Assembly (NCBI GenBank): GCA_037043455.1
Contig: JAWPHD010002648.1
Coordinates: forward strand, 1-64,000
Source: Cyrtodaria siliqua
Taxonomy: Eukaryota > Mollusca > Bivalvia > Adapedonta > Hiatellidae
DNA: 64,000 nt
Direction: 5' to 3'
Shown here: piece by piece, positions 36,258-46,460 of the stretch
Layout: each line of letters starts with the position of its first letter
Numbering within the stretch: position 1 is the stretch's first letter
Made by a program: the position numbers and the translations under genes
Notes under the pieces: model-generated
What the model saw: only the letters and a program-made list of their open reading frames with translations
Databases searched by the model: none
What the model was told of the DNA's origin: nothing

Positions 36258-36830
36258 GGGAAAATATAGCATTTTGTAAAAATTCCAACAAAATTAAAAA
36301 ATTTAAGCATAATGGTACGGTTCCAAAAACCAATATTAAATCTCAATATGCATGGTGACCTATACATTTAATTGAATATATTGTCTAAATATATGTTCAA
36401 ATAAGTGCCTAGGAAGTTTGAACAAATTATGTTATTAGGAACATAACAAAAAAGGAAAATATACCATTTCTATATAATTTCATACAAAACTTTTAGCATA
36501 GGGGTAGGGTTTCAAATTATTTTTCTAAACAAGCATGGGGACCTATCATTTTTATTGCACATTTTGTTTTTATATTTGTTAAACTATGTGCTTAGAAAGT
36601 TAAACAAAATTCTAGTATTGGGAACATGCAAAAAAAAAGGAAATTGTATCATTATGGGCTAATTTGTGCATAAATTGTGGTAATGGTCTCAACAGATTTT
36701 GTAAAAAAAATTAGAATTTACATAAAGATGAGCTTTAAATGTTATTGTAATTAAATGTTCTTTAATACAATTTTAGCAGAATTTTGACAAATGAATAAAT
36801 GATTAGACTTCAAAAATGTCTTATTTAGCT
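36258..36830. repeat. Diverged tandem repeat, period about 185 bp, 2.5-3 units
   Basis: Units start near 36258, 36445 and 36630 with AGGAAAATATA-type sequence. Each carries an AGCATAATGGTA / AGCATAGGGGTAG segment, GCATGGTGACCTAT / GCATGGGGACCTAT, and GTGCCTAGGAAGTTTGAACAA / GTGCTTAGAAAGTTAAACAA. Third unit incomplete. No coding potential. Confidence 0.65.
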
Positions 36831-37130
36831 ATTTCATGGACATGTCAACTTTTTGGACAGATTGACATGACGGTGGCAATACAATTTTATTTTTTTAAAT
36901 TTTAACGATCATGGTGACCTACCATTATTTTTGCCTTTTCTGTCTATATATATTTCAGACTTAATGTACAAAAAGTATAAAGAAAATCTGTTATGCAGAA
37001 AAAACTATAGAAAATGTCTTTAAAGAACCCGTAATTGATAAACCATGTTGACAATAAAGATGTCTTATGAAGGAAGTACCATATACAGAATATTCGTTTT
37101 AATCAGGCTCATGGAAAAAGAGTTCTGTTC

Positions 37131-37690
37131 ACTTCAATGAAATAGTTCAACGACATTTTCTGTCTCTCTCGTATATCCATACTCGTACTTGTTACGATAA
37201 CGTGACGTCTCCTTTCAGACACAATTTTATTCAATCTAGACGCAGTGTTTCTCCCTCTATAAGTAAGTGCAATGCTAAGAAGCGCATTTGTTGCAATTAT
37301 TTATCTTGCACGTACACTATTAAATCAATTGTTAATGGTAGGACATTATATATATGACAAGCTGATGTACTTCTCACGTCTTTTATGTTTTGACTTGAAA
37401 TGCACCGCGTTGTGATATACAATCTGTTGGACAAATAGGTCGCTCATTAAAAGTTCGATTCCGTGAGCACAAATATAAAGCAGGCAATCTCAAAAAATTA
37501 AAAAATTACATGTACCAACAATTTCCTCAGTCAGGTCAAAGTTTTAGTAACGTCACTGTTCAACCTGTTGAATATATGTTATGAGAATAATGAACCAAAA
37601 ACTTTAAAAATGACATATAGCAGAACTAAAGTGGAAGAACAACTTGCAGACACCATTTCAACTGGGCCTTAATGGTGTACGATCAGAGTA
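37131..37690 (+). pseudogene. Penelope-like element endonuclease (GIY-YIG) region, broken
   Basis: Two open segments with a frame break between them. 37131-37353 contains a cysteine-rich stretch (KCNAKKRICCNYLSC) followed by IKSIVNGRTLY. 37411-37584 contains VGQIGRSLKVRFREHKYK, the second half of a GIY-YIG nuclease with the catalytic-type Arg in RFREH. From 37625 to 37680 the DNA matches nearly base for base the start of the reverse-transcriptase copy at 12895-12840 (GCAGAACTAAAGTGGA, CTTGCAGACACCATTTC). This shows the endonuclease lies upstream of the RT. Stops at 37351 and 37582 leave it non-functional. Confidence 0.75.
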
Positions 37691-37699
37691 AAAAACTCA

Positions 37700-38050
37700 G
37701 CTATACATTTTACAGACGCACCTGTAAAAAATACAGTCGCAGCTGTACAAAAAATACAGTCGCAGCTGCACAACACAGACGCATCTGCAAAATGTACAGG
37801 TGCATCTGCATTTTTTACCGTGTCTGTATAATCAGATGAATGTGCACAATGCAGGTGTACCTTGTAAATAAAGGGTCATTCAATTAACCAGTCAGAGACA
37901 ATGTTACACATTATAAACTAATTGACTGACAGATGCATCTTTAAAGTGTATGTGTATCTATATTTTCTTAGATGCATCTACATTCATTTACAGACGCATC
38001 TGATTTCCCTGAATTATACAGACGCACCTGCATCTGTATTTTTACAGTTC
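37700..38050. repeat. Cluster of short ACAGACGCAYCTG-like motifs
   Basis: About ten copies of a 13-16 base motif (variants CAGACGCACCTGTAAAAA, CAGTCGCAGCTGTACAAAAA, CAGACGCATCTGCAAAAT) occur in both orientations at 37708-37850 and 37930-38045. Spacing is irregular, so it is a degenerate minisatellite rather than a regular array. Confidence 0.65.
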
Positions 38051-39640
38051 TCACGCATCACGATTTAAACGGTACACCGATTTTAAGCGCCCAATCTTAT
38101 TTACTCGTACATAGTTAATACGCATTATGTTGAAGTGACAATTGAAGTTTTTTTTTCAAATTTGTTGGGACCACCTAGGAAATGGATAACTATGATATCA
38201 TTGGAAAGTATAAACCGTCTTCAACAAGGATCAGTTGAAATTATATGCGCAAAGTGGTATGGTTTTTGGCAGTAAACGGTTAAAACACATGACCCACTTA
38301 AACCAAAACAAACATGTTTTAAGCATAAATCACCAAAGAGATGTATGACCAAATGTTATGCAATCCTTTGCAGAAAAATGTGTTATATATTTTTTGTGGA
38401 ACTTTCAATGAAACAAATATTCCATACATATCACTTATTGATAAGACGCGATAAACGGATGCATAAAGGGAGATAATAACATTTTAAAATGATCAAAGAT
38501 ATGCAGCTTCGCTTTTATCGTAAATCACTGGTGGTTTGAGATCAAATGAATGTATGAAGCCTTTCTGATTACAGTTTACGTCTAACATGTGTTTAAACAT
38601 ACATTAGTTTAAAGAAAAATTTTCTAAAACGGGTTATCGTGAAACCAAAAAAACACAAGGAAATCAGTTTTTAAGAAAATTTATTTTGTTTCTAAACTGA
38701 CTATTTGTTGTTTGCGTTTACATTTAACTATTCCCGATGAATTGCCTACATTAAACTTTAAAATGAATATCAGTGTAATAGAAATTATTATTTTTTTAAC
38801 TCACACAAAAAAATGTACAATAATTTTAAATACGTATTGAAAGAAAAATCAAACACTATAAAAAACGTATTAACATATTTTATGATTTTGCAAGGTAAAC
38901 GAGATACATCAAGACATGATGTTAGTTACAATTCGATTGTATAAAATATCTGTGTATCATACACATAGTTTAATCCATATTATATTTGATACACTCTGTA
39001 TTACTTTTTAATGAATATACCTTTATATACAACACGTGTGGCATTGTTATTATGGGTTGTGGTGTTCAGGCGCCATTTTTAAAAATATGTACCATTTTGT
39101 GCAAGTAATTTTGGTGGACATGGCGGCGCCCATGTTTCATGTTACAAATAATAAGTTTCTGTTTCATGACTTATTGTCGATCCTTAAAGTCACCTATTTA
39201 TTGTAATTTTGATACTAATTATCAATTATAATAAAAACCTGTGTATTTCCGCATGTCATTTAAATACTATGTAGATCTGCACCCTGTGTATATATACACT
39301 GTAGTTTAGCATGTGTAGAGAGACTTCTGTAGTATACAAAAACATTTTACTTAAAGTCAGTATGGCATATAAACACAAACATTAGGTATTGCCCGACATA
39401 ATACACATGTAGAATTGCTCACATGTATATACATGTATAATATAGCTACTCCCGGTACACTGTGAAAACCCCCATTTTTTCCTTTTTTTAAGAAAGAAAA
39501 CAGAAGTCTGGCGTTTCTTTTGAGGATCGGGTTGCAATAAACACAGGTACTATTTTAACACTATTATAACACTTTTTTCTAATACTGCACAAAATCAGAA
39601 GAAAAATGCGGCGACTACTCCTCTAAATCTATTGAATGAA
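38051..39640. other. Non-coding stretch, nothing recognised
   Basis: AT-rich host sequence upstream of the Polinton. No open frame with gene character. Confidence 0.5.
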
Positions 39641-39843
39641 TTATCATGAAGGTTTACAGAAATGTTGCTATTGATGTCTAGTTGGTCGTAGTTGGGCGGA
39701 AATTGAAGGTGGCTGCCACAGATACAAATAGTTTTTTAACAATGCAAGTTGGTGGTGACTATTTTTCAAAAAAACATAGAGGTATTGATTTGGAACTTTA
39801 CTAATATGACTTGCGTGACATGTTTTTGCCCCTAAACAAAATT
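39641..39843. repeat. Host repeat flanking the Polinton, left side
   Basis: GGTTTACAGAAATGTTGCTATTGATGTC and the GTGACTATTTTTCAAAAAAACATA / GGAACTTTACTAATATGACTTG blocks recur, diverged and in the same orientation, at 55185-55380 on the other side of the element. Confidence 0.6.
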
Positions 39844-39848
39844 CATGT
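39844..39848. repeat. Candidate target-site duplication, left (CATGT)
   Basis: CATGT immediately precedes the left inverted repeat. The same five bases immediately follow the right inverted repeat at 55070-55074. Polintons usually make 5-6 bp duplications. Confidence 0.6.
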
Positions 39849-40127
39849 ATATATATGTATTTTGGGGTTTCTGTTGTAATTATTTTTTTACCTCGAATTG
39901 CAGCAGAACGACCCCAAAATAAACACATATATAATAAATCACCATGAAATGGTGATTTTACTTGATTTATTAAAACTTTTTTAAAATAGGGGTAGTGAAG
40001 ATTGCAAGTTTAATTTTTTTTAAATAAATCACCATGAAATGGTGATTTTACTTGATTTATTAAAACTTTTTTAAAATAGGGGTAGTGAAGATTGCAAGTT
40101 AATTTTTTTTTATAGTTATCAAAATTA
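39849..40127 (+). repeat. Polinton left terminal inverted repeat
   Basis: Matches the inverse of 54789-55069 at nearly every position, with differences limited to poly-A/T length and a few substitutions. It includes two tandem copies of a 90-bp unit (starting about 39936 and 40026). Each unit has a 23-bp palindrome, AAATCACCATGAAATGGTGA followed by TTT. Confidence 0.92.
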
Positions 40128-40216
40128 CAACATATTTTTTTTATATGGTTAAACATCAATACGTCTAAATTTTAAGCACTCAGCATTATAATCTTTAAAT
40201 TTCCAATAACGTGTCA

Positions 40217-40417
40217 TTATTCTGACTGAACTCCACCACAATCAGCACAAATTTTATTTTTTGCTCTTGTGCCTTTTTTACATATTGAGCACGGCAATAC
40301 ATGACTTGTTTTTAATCTATACTTATGCAAACTACAATAATTAGAATCTTTTGTAGTTTTATTTTTACACGGATCGTGTAATCCAATTTTAAGAAATTTG
40401 CAAACATTAATTTCCAT
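40217..40417 (-). CDS. Small cysteine-rich zinc-finger-like protein
   Basis: 66 residues. It has two likely zinc sites: Cys6/Cys17/Cys28/His31 and a four-cysteine CxxC...CxxC ribbon (Cys43, Cys46, Cys57, Cys60). Small Cys-rich proteins of this sort usually bind nucleic acid or protein partners; I do not recognise a named family. It is the outermost gene on the left, transcribed toward the terminal repeat. It is divergent from the polymerase across a 65-bp shared promoter with mirrored sequence. The ATG at 40417 is preceded by the A-rich leader used by other genes of the element. Confidence 0.7.
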   Translation of the reverse strand: MEINVCKFLKIGLHDPCKNKTTKDSNYCSLHKYRLKTSHVLPCSICKKGTRAKNKICADCGGVQSE

Positions 40418-40482
40418 TGTTTCTTTTTGATATTTTTTTTTATATTAAATAAAAAAAAATATAAGTATATCAAAAAGAAATA
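40418..40482. promoter_or_regulatory. Mirrored bidirectional promoter
   Basis: The 65-bp gap between two divergent start codons is an imperfect palindrome. TGTTTCTTTTTGATAT (40418-40433) is the inverse of ATATCAAAAAGAAATA (40467-40482) apart from one base, and A/T tracts with TATATT and ATATAAG lie between. Each gene therefore starts with the same leader directly before its ATG. Inferred to drive both the zinc-finger gene and the polymerase. Confidence 0.6.
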
Positions 40483-43400
40483 ATGAAGACTTAAGAGATT
40501 ATAGAAAATTTAATACGCCTGTTTGATACAGGTGTAATAGATAAGCAAACACTATCTAACGGTATAAATGCTCTTAAAGAAGTTCCAAAGGAAACTCCAA
40601 AAGAGGTTAATTCTCAAACATTAGACAATTTACGCAAGAGACGACGTGCTAAGAAACAACGTAAACGAGAAAAGCAGAAATATGATAAATTACAAGATGA
40701 GCAAAATCAGAAATATGCTAAATCACGAGACAATGTAATAAATGAATTGAAAGAGCTTAATGATAGAACATCTAAAGAAGAATTAAAACTGGTTGACAAA
40801 CCAATGTGTGGCTATTTTAAAGCATACGAAATATCTGCCGGGAAATACAAAGACCCTCAAAAACTATTTCGTGATAAAAAATCCATTATTACAAAACAAA
40901 TAAGCAAAGAGCTGACAAAGATGGATGGATTAAAGTTTCAATTAGGTCTCACTGTAAATGTATTCAAAGATGATGGTGAAACCAAAAAATACACCACAGC
41001 AGTATTACATAGTGAACAAAATGCAATTTTAACCTCTGAAAAAATAGATGAGTTTTACGATGAATCATCTGCAAATATACAAGAGAGCCTTGAAAGATTT
41101 ACAAACACAGCATCTGGATTGGAGATTGATCACTGTGTTACGTTTTACTTAAATTTTGCAAAGTATGAACCATTAAAAGGTTCTTCATATATTCCTCTAC
41201 CTAAAGCAGTATCTGATAAAAAAGCAATAATTAATGTTAATAATGAAGACAATAAGTGTTTGGAAGTGGCATTGGTTTCTGCTTTGTGGCCTAATAAAAA
41301 TAATCCAACTAGGATATCTAGTTATAACAAACACATGGGTAAGTTGAATATGGATGGTATTGACTTTCCCACTCCAATTTCTCAAATAACCAAAGTAGAA
41401 AAACAAAATAATCTTGCTATTAACGTTTATGGATATACCATAACAGGAAAAAATAAAAAGGTATCTGTTTTTCCATATAAAATATCAGAACAACCAAAAG
41501 ATATTGAACGAATTAATTTGATCTTAATATCTGAAGACACTGAAGTTGAATCAGAAAACGAAGACGATCCAAATAATGAAGAAGGAATTATAGATGACAA
41601 CTATAACCCTGATGATTATTCCAAAGAACCAAAAAAATTAACAACAAAATATCACTATTGCTGGATTAAAAATTTGAATAGACTACTCTGGGACCAAAAC
41701 AAACACCATGGTCAAACTTACTTTTGCGATCGTTGTCTTCACGGCTATTCTGGAAAAGAACTACTTACCAAACACAAAGAAGACTGTGATGGTATCAACA
41801 AAAATTCTTGCAGAATAAAAATGCCAAAAGAAGGTAAAAATACTGTAAAATTTAAAAATCATCAAAATCAGATGCCTGTGCCCTATGCAATATATGCTGA
41901 TTTTGAAAGTATAGTCAAACCACAATCAACTAAATTTGGAAAGAAATCTGAAATCACAAGTGTGCACGAAGCTTGTGGATTTGGATATCAAGTTGTCAGA
42001 TATGATGGTAAAACAGAAGAACCTGTTATTTACAGAGGTGAAGATACTGTTGAAAAGTTTTTAAATCACTTAGAATGTGAGAAGAGCAACATTAATAAAA
42101 TATTTGCTCACCCAAAACCCTTAATTATGACACAACAAAATGAGGAAGATTATGAAAAAGCAACACACTGCTGGATATGCGAAAATGAAATAGGTAGGAA
42201 ATGTGGCAAAAACTGTAAAGTAAGAGATCACTGTCATTTTACAGGAGAATACAGAGGTGCAGCACATAAAAACTGCAACCTAAAACTAAAAATAAAACCA
42301 AATAAAACAATTATTCCTGTTATATTTCACAACCTCAAAGGATATGATAGTCATGTTATAATGCAAAAAATACATAAAATGACAGGTAATATTACATGCA
42401 TTCCGAACAACGCTGAAAAGTATATTTCAATTAGTGCTGGACAACTTAGATTTTTAGACAGTTTCCAATTTATGGCTTCGTCTCTGGAAAAATTGGTTAA
42501 AGCAACAGACAAATCTGATTTTAAAATTACCAAAAATCAGTTTGGGGAACAAACAGATTTACTTTTACGAAAAGGTGTTTATCCATACGAATATATGGAC
42601 AGTATGGAAAGATTTAAGGAAACGCAATTACCACCTATAGAAAAGTTTTACAGTAGTCTCTCAGATGAAAGTATAAGTTCTGAAGATTACGAATATGCTC
42701 AAAAAATATGGAAAGAGTTTAACTATAAAACTCTTGGAGACTATCATGATTTATATCTAAAAACTGATGTAACTCTGTTAGCAGATGTGTTTCAAACTTT
42801 TAGAAAAACATGTATGAGTGCATACAAACTTGATGCTTTACATTACTATACAGCACCTGGATTATCTTGGGATGCTTTACTTAAACATTCAGAAATAGAA
42901 TTGGAACTTTTGACAGACATTGACATGCACTTATTTATAGAAAAAGGTATGCGTGGTGGAATTAGTATGGTATCAAAACGATATGCCAAAGCAAACAATC
43001 CACATGTAGTTGATTATAACCCTAACAAGGAAAACAACTTTTTAATGTATTTTGATGCTTGTAACCTCTATGGTTGGGCAATGAGTCAACCGCTTCCATA
43101 TTCTGGCTTCAAGTGGGTGGAATCAGAAACCTTGCCAGAGTCAAAAGAAGGAAAAGGATATTTTCTAGAAGTTGATTTGGAATATCCAAAAGAACTTCAT
43201 GAAGCTCACAATGACTATCCGCTTGCACCGGAAAGATTAGCAGTGAAAAAAGAATGGTTGTCTGAATACCAAACAGATCTGTTAGAAAATAATGGCATGA
43301 TAAATACAGAACAACTAGTTCCCAATCTTAGGGACAAAGAAAAATATGTGATACATTACAAAAACCTGCAACTGTATTTATCTTTAGGCATGAAACTAAA

Positions 43401-44697
43401 GAAAATACACAGAGTATTAGAATTTAATGAAAAACCATGGATGGCATCATACATAAATTTAAACACAGAACTCAGGAAAAAAGCTAAATCACAATTTGAA
43501 AAAGATTTTTACAAGCTTATGAATAACTCAGTATTTGGAAAAACAATGGAAAATTTAAGAAAGCGAACTGACATAAAATTAGTAAGAACTGACGGCTCTG
43601 AAAATGAAAAAATAAGAAAAATAATAGCCAAACCCAACTTTAACAGGCGTATAAAATTTTCAGATGAATTATCAGCAGTGCATGTAAACAAAACAAAATT
43701 AACATTAAACAAACCAATTTATGTTGGAATGTCAGTATTGGATTTATCAAAGTACCATATGTATGATTGGTATTATAATACTTTGAAAAAAAGGTACAAA
43801 AATAACTGTACTTTATTATACACAGATAGTGACAGCTTGCTTGTAGACATCAGAACAGATGATGCATACAAAGATATGGTTGAAATGAAAGATGAATATG
43901 ACTTAAGTGATTATCCGAAATACCATCCAATGCATGATGATACAAACAAAAAAGTATTAGGTAAAATGAAAGACGAATGTAATGGTGTTGCTATAGCTGA
44001 GTATGTTGGATTAAGACCTAAACTATATTCTGTTTTGAGAGCGGATGAGCAGATGATTGAAAAAGTAATAGATAAAATGAAAGATGAATGTCCTGGTGTT
44101 CCGATAGTTGAGTATATTGAATCAAGACCCAAACTATATTCTATTTTGGGAGGGGATGTGCAGATGATTGAGAAAGTAACAAACAAAATAAAAGATGAAT
44201 GTGTTCCTATAGTTGAATCCAAACTATGTTCTATTTTGGAAGCGGATGAGCAGACGATTGAAAAAGTAGTAGATACAATAACAAATAAAACAAAAGATGA
44301 TGGTGAGTCTATAGCTGAGTATATATCTAGAAATATTGGATTAAGACCCAAACTATATTCGATGTTTAGAGCGGATGTGCAAAATGTTAAGAAAGATGAA
44401 AATATTGGATTAAAATCCAAACAAGATTCTATTTTGAAAGTGAATGAGCAGATTATTAAAAAAGCAAAGGGTGTAAAAGAATATGTAACCAAAAAACAAA
44501 CGAACTTTGAGAACTACAAGGATGCACTATTTAACAAGAAAAAATACACCCATGAAATGAATATGATGCGATCAATGAAGCATCAAATATATGGCATAAA
44601 AGTAAACAAAGTTACACTATCACCATTTTACTCAAAAAGATGCATCCGAGAAGATGGAATTACAACTGATGCACATGGTTTCTATAAAAACTTATGA
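40483..44697 (+). CDS. POLB: Polinton family B DNA polymerase (protein-primed type), stop at codon 4
   Basis: Replicates the element. Counting from the ATG at 40483: a basic coiled N-terminus (to ~90); a Cys/His finger (~410-436); ExoI DFE (Asp473/Glu475); an inserted endonuclease-VII-like zinc segment from ~563 (CWIC...RDHCH...GAAH..C); ExoII (NLKGYDSH, ~618); ExoIII (YLKTDVTLLAD, ~760); motif A (FDACNLYG, Asp858); motif B (NNSVFGKT, ~1015); motif C (YTDSDS, Asp1115). All catalytic motifs are present. Codon 4 is TAA (40492-40494), although the frame stays open and family-like after it. The next in-frame ATG is at 40804. Residues ~1161-1328 are a five-fold repeat of a ~37-residue module that is single in relatives. 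The end overlaps the convergent integrase gene by 16 bases. Confidence 0.93.
43963..44466 (+). repeat. In-frame tandem repeat of a ~111-bp module inside POLB
   Basis: Units start at 43963, 44074, 44185, 44287 and 44401 and measure 111, 111, 102, 114 and about 66 bases, all multiples of three. The shared protein pattern is KMKDEC.GV.I.EY, then RPKLYS.L..D.Q.IEKV. Units 1 and 2 are most alike; units 3-5 are more diverged and partly deleted. The last unit leads into the usual KKAKGVKEYV segment. Confidence 0.93.
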
Positions 44698-45596
44698 ATT
44701 TGAGTATCAGCAGGAACAATAAGTAATTCTTCTTTGACAAATCCTCTCTGTGGCGCTGGTGCTTTCAAATAATAAACTCTTATACCTTGCGTCACCATAT
44801 AACTTTTAATCTTGTGAATATCTACACTCCACATTGGATCAGTTGCTCTGCGTCTTCCACCTTCTTGTTCCCCGGGTTGATATAAATATCTTACACTTGC
44901 ATTTATACAGATAGGATCATCTTTTAATATTTTTGTTTCAACAGGAGGAGGCTTTTTTGTCTCCGCATTTATGGCTTTAACAACTTCTGGTAATCTCTTT
45001 ACCCATTCTCTATTACGTTTTTGCGAATCTATTTCTTTAGCATACTGATAGCCAAACAATCTTTCAGCTAATGTTCTGTTAAATCTTTCCACTAAAGCTT
45101 GGTCTCTGTGTATTTCTGTTCTGCCTCGTCTGATATTTACTTTGTGTTTTGACATCAACTGTGATACTGCACCCATAAATTCTCTGCCAGGATCCACTTG
45201 TAATAATTTTGGATATTTCAGATGTCGACTGTATATATTTTCAAATGCTTTGGCAACTTCTTTGCTATCCTTGGAAGTCAGTGGCTCTGCTTCATTATAT
45301 CTACTTGCAATATCAACAACAGTCAACGCATATTTATATGTTTTGCGTCCACGACCAAAGCCAAAAGTATCATGTGGTAAAAATAACAAATCAGCTTGAT
45401 GCACTCCATTTTTAGTAGAAACATCAAACCTGGGTCTAACTATTTTCTTCGGTGCAGGTAAATAAATCTGCCACACAGCTTGTTTCTTTAAAAATTCTAA
45501 TGCCTTTTTTTCACTAACACCAGCCTCTTTTGACAATTTTTTAACTGCTGAGTAACCTCTCCAAAATCCTTTTGGGCTGTAATAAATCTTTTCCAT
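44682..45596 (-). CDS. INT: Polinton integrase (retroviral-type DDE)
   Basis: 304 residues. Inserts the element by a retrovirus-like strand transfer. An N-terminal helical region (YYSPKGFWRGYSAVKKLSKE) precedes the catalytic core, with Asp69 (HQADLLFLP), Asp135 (LQVDPGREF) and Glu170 (QALVERFNRTLAE), giving a D,D-34-E pattern. The C-terminal part (from ~225) has the VRYLYQPGE and VYYLKAPAPQRGFVKEELL segments seen in Polinton integrases. The length is close to normal and the frame is intact. It faces the polymerase tail to tail with a 16-base overlap. The ATG has a TATATAAAG block and an A-run leader upstream. Confidence 0.93.
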   Translation of the reverse strand: MEKIYYSPKGFWRGYSAVKKLSKEAGVSEKKALEFLKKQAVWQIYLPAPKKIVRPRFDVSTKNGVHQADLLFLPHDTFGFGRGRKTYKYALTVVDIASRYNEAEPLTSKDSKEVAKAFENIYSRHLKYPKLLQVDPGREFMGAVSQLMSKHKVNIRRGRTEIHRDQALVERFNRTLAERLFGYQYAKEIDSQKRNREWVKRLPEVVKAINAETKKPPPVETKILKDDPICINASVRYLYQPGEQEGGRRRATDPMWSVDIHKIKSYMVTQGIRVYYLKAPAPQRGFVKEELLIVPADTQIHKFL

Positions 45597-45640
45597 TTTT
45601 TTCTACTAAAGATTAAACTTTATATAACTATAAAGAAAAA

Positions 45641-45952
45641 ATGGAAATCACAACTGCACAATTTGATGAACTGCTCGATGAGCAATATCAAAATAGCACA
45701 AAGAAATGGACAGACTTGGAAATAGATAAAATATACAAAATTACAGATACGAAAATAGTAGAAACTGAATATGGTCCATCCATGGTATTAACATTATTAG
45801 ACATTGGTGAAGTATGGGCGCCTGGTCATCTCAAAGATAAATTAGAAAAGAGTGCCAAACCACCATATTATATGCGACCACTTGGATTGAAGCCATGTAA
45901 AAACAACAAAAAAAATAGGTATCATGCATATGACTTAGTCTTTTCAAAGTAA
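45641..45952 (+). CDS. Conserved small Polinton protein, unknown function
   Basis: 103 residues, soluble, no membrane segment. It has a pattern I associate with Polinton accessory genes: a LEIDKIYKITDTKIVETEYG stretch, SMVLTL, and EVWAPGHLKDKL, with a basic C-terminus (CKNNKKNRYHAYDLVF). The alternating short strands would suit a small OB-like or other beta fold, so a single-stranded DNA-binding role is possible but unproved. Divergent from the integrase across 44 bases. The leader is ACTATAAAGAAAAA directly before ATG. Confidence 0.8.
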   Translation: MEITTAQFDELLDEQYQNSTKKWTDLEIDKIYKITDTKIVETEYGPSMVLTLLDIGEVWAPGHLKDKLEKSAKPPYYMRPLGLKPCKNNKKNRYHAYDLVFSK

Positions 45953-46015
45953 ATATACTTAGTCATCCCAAATTCAAAAAAGTCTAAAGTAATTATAGTT
46001 TTAAACTATTTTTTT

Positions 46016-46435
46016 TTATGAAATCAATTTGTACGCCACAAATCCAGTTGCAGCCATGCCCACCACAATAAACGTAATTTCTCTATTCTGTTGATCCGGA
46101 GATGGTGTATAAAAATCACTCAACTTAGGCTCCGGCTCCAAAAGTAAATGTTTGCCAGTTGTATAATAATACTGTTTCATAGCCTGATCCACATTATCAA
46201 AAGTCTGCTCTGCATGATGCTCTTTTTGCAGTTGCTTATTAATAAAATCTAATCTCTCTGTTCTTTTTTTATTCCACTCCGCTTGTGCTGCGTTTAATTG
46301 TTCCACTGCTTTGTCATGCCTTTGTCTTTCCTCATCTGAATGACTTCCCATTTTTGAAAAGAAATAATTTGAACCGCTAAACGCCAATGCATTTGTTAAT
46401 GCGCCACCTATCATCATTGCTACTGCACTTGCCAT
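46016..46435 (-). CDS. Conserved Polinton membrane-associated protein, 139 aa
   Basis: A glycine/alanine-rich hydrophobic N-terminus (residues 1-26, MASAVAMMIGGALTNALAF...) is followed by a charged helical middle (33-90, likely coiled coil) and a hydrophobic C-terminal segment (119-138). Probably virion- or membrane-associated; function unknown. Last gene of a four-gene minus-strand cluster (47570 to 46016), 25 bases after its upstream neighbour. ATG preceded by ATATATATATAAAAAA. Confidence 0.8.
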   Translation of the reverse strand: MASAVAMMIGGALTNALAFSGSNYFFSKMGSHSDEERQRHDKAVEQLNAAQAEWNKKRTERLDFINKQLQKEHHAEQTFDNVDQAMKQYYYTTGKHLLLEPEPKLSDFYTPSPDQQNREITFIVVGMAATGFVAYKLIS

Positions 46436-46460
46436 TTTTTTATATATATATTTTTTAAAA

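Noticed and set aside
39668..39928. Frames crossing both Polinton ends that share their first residues
   Set aside because: They are the same terminal repeat read inward to outward into different flanks; no protein is implied.
43911..44492. 193-codon minus-strand frame opposite the polymerase repeats
   Set aside because: Shadow of the tandem module on the coding strand; repeats in phase keep the antisense frame open.
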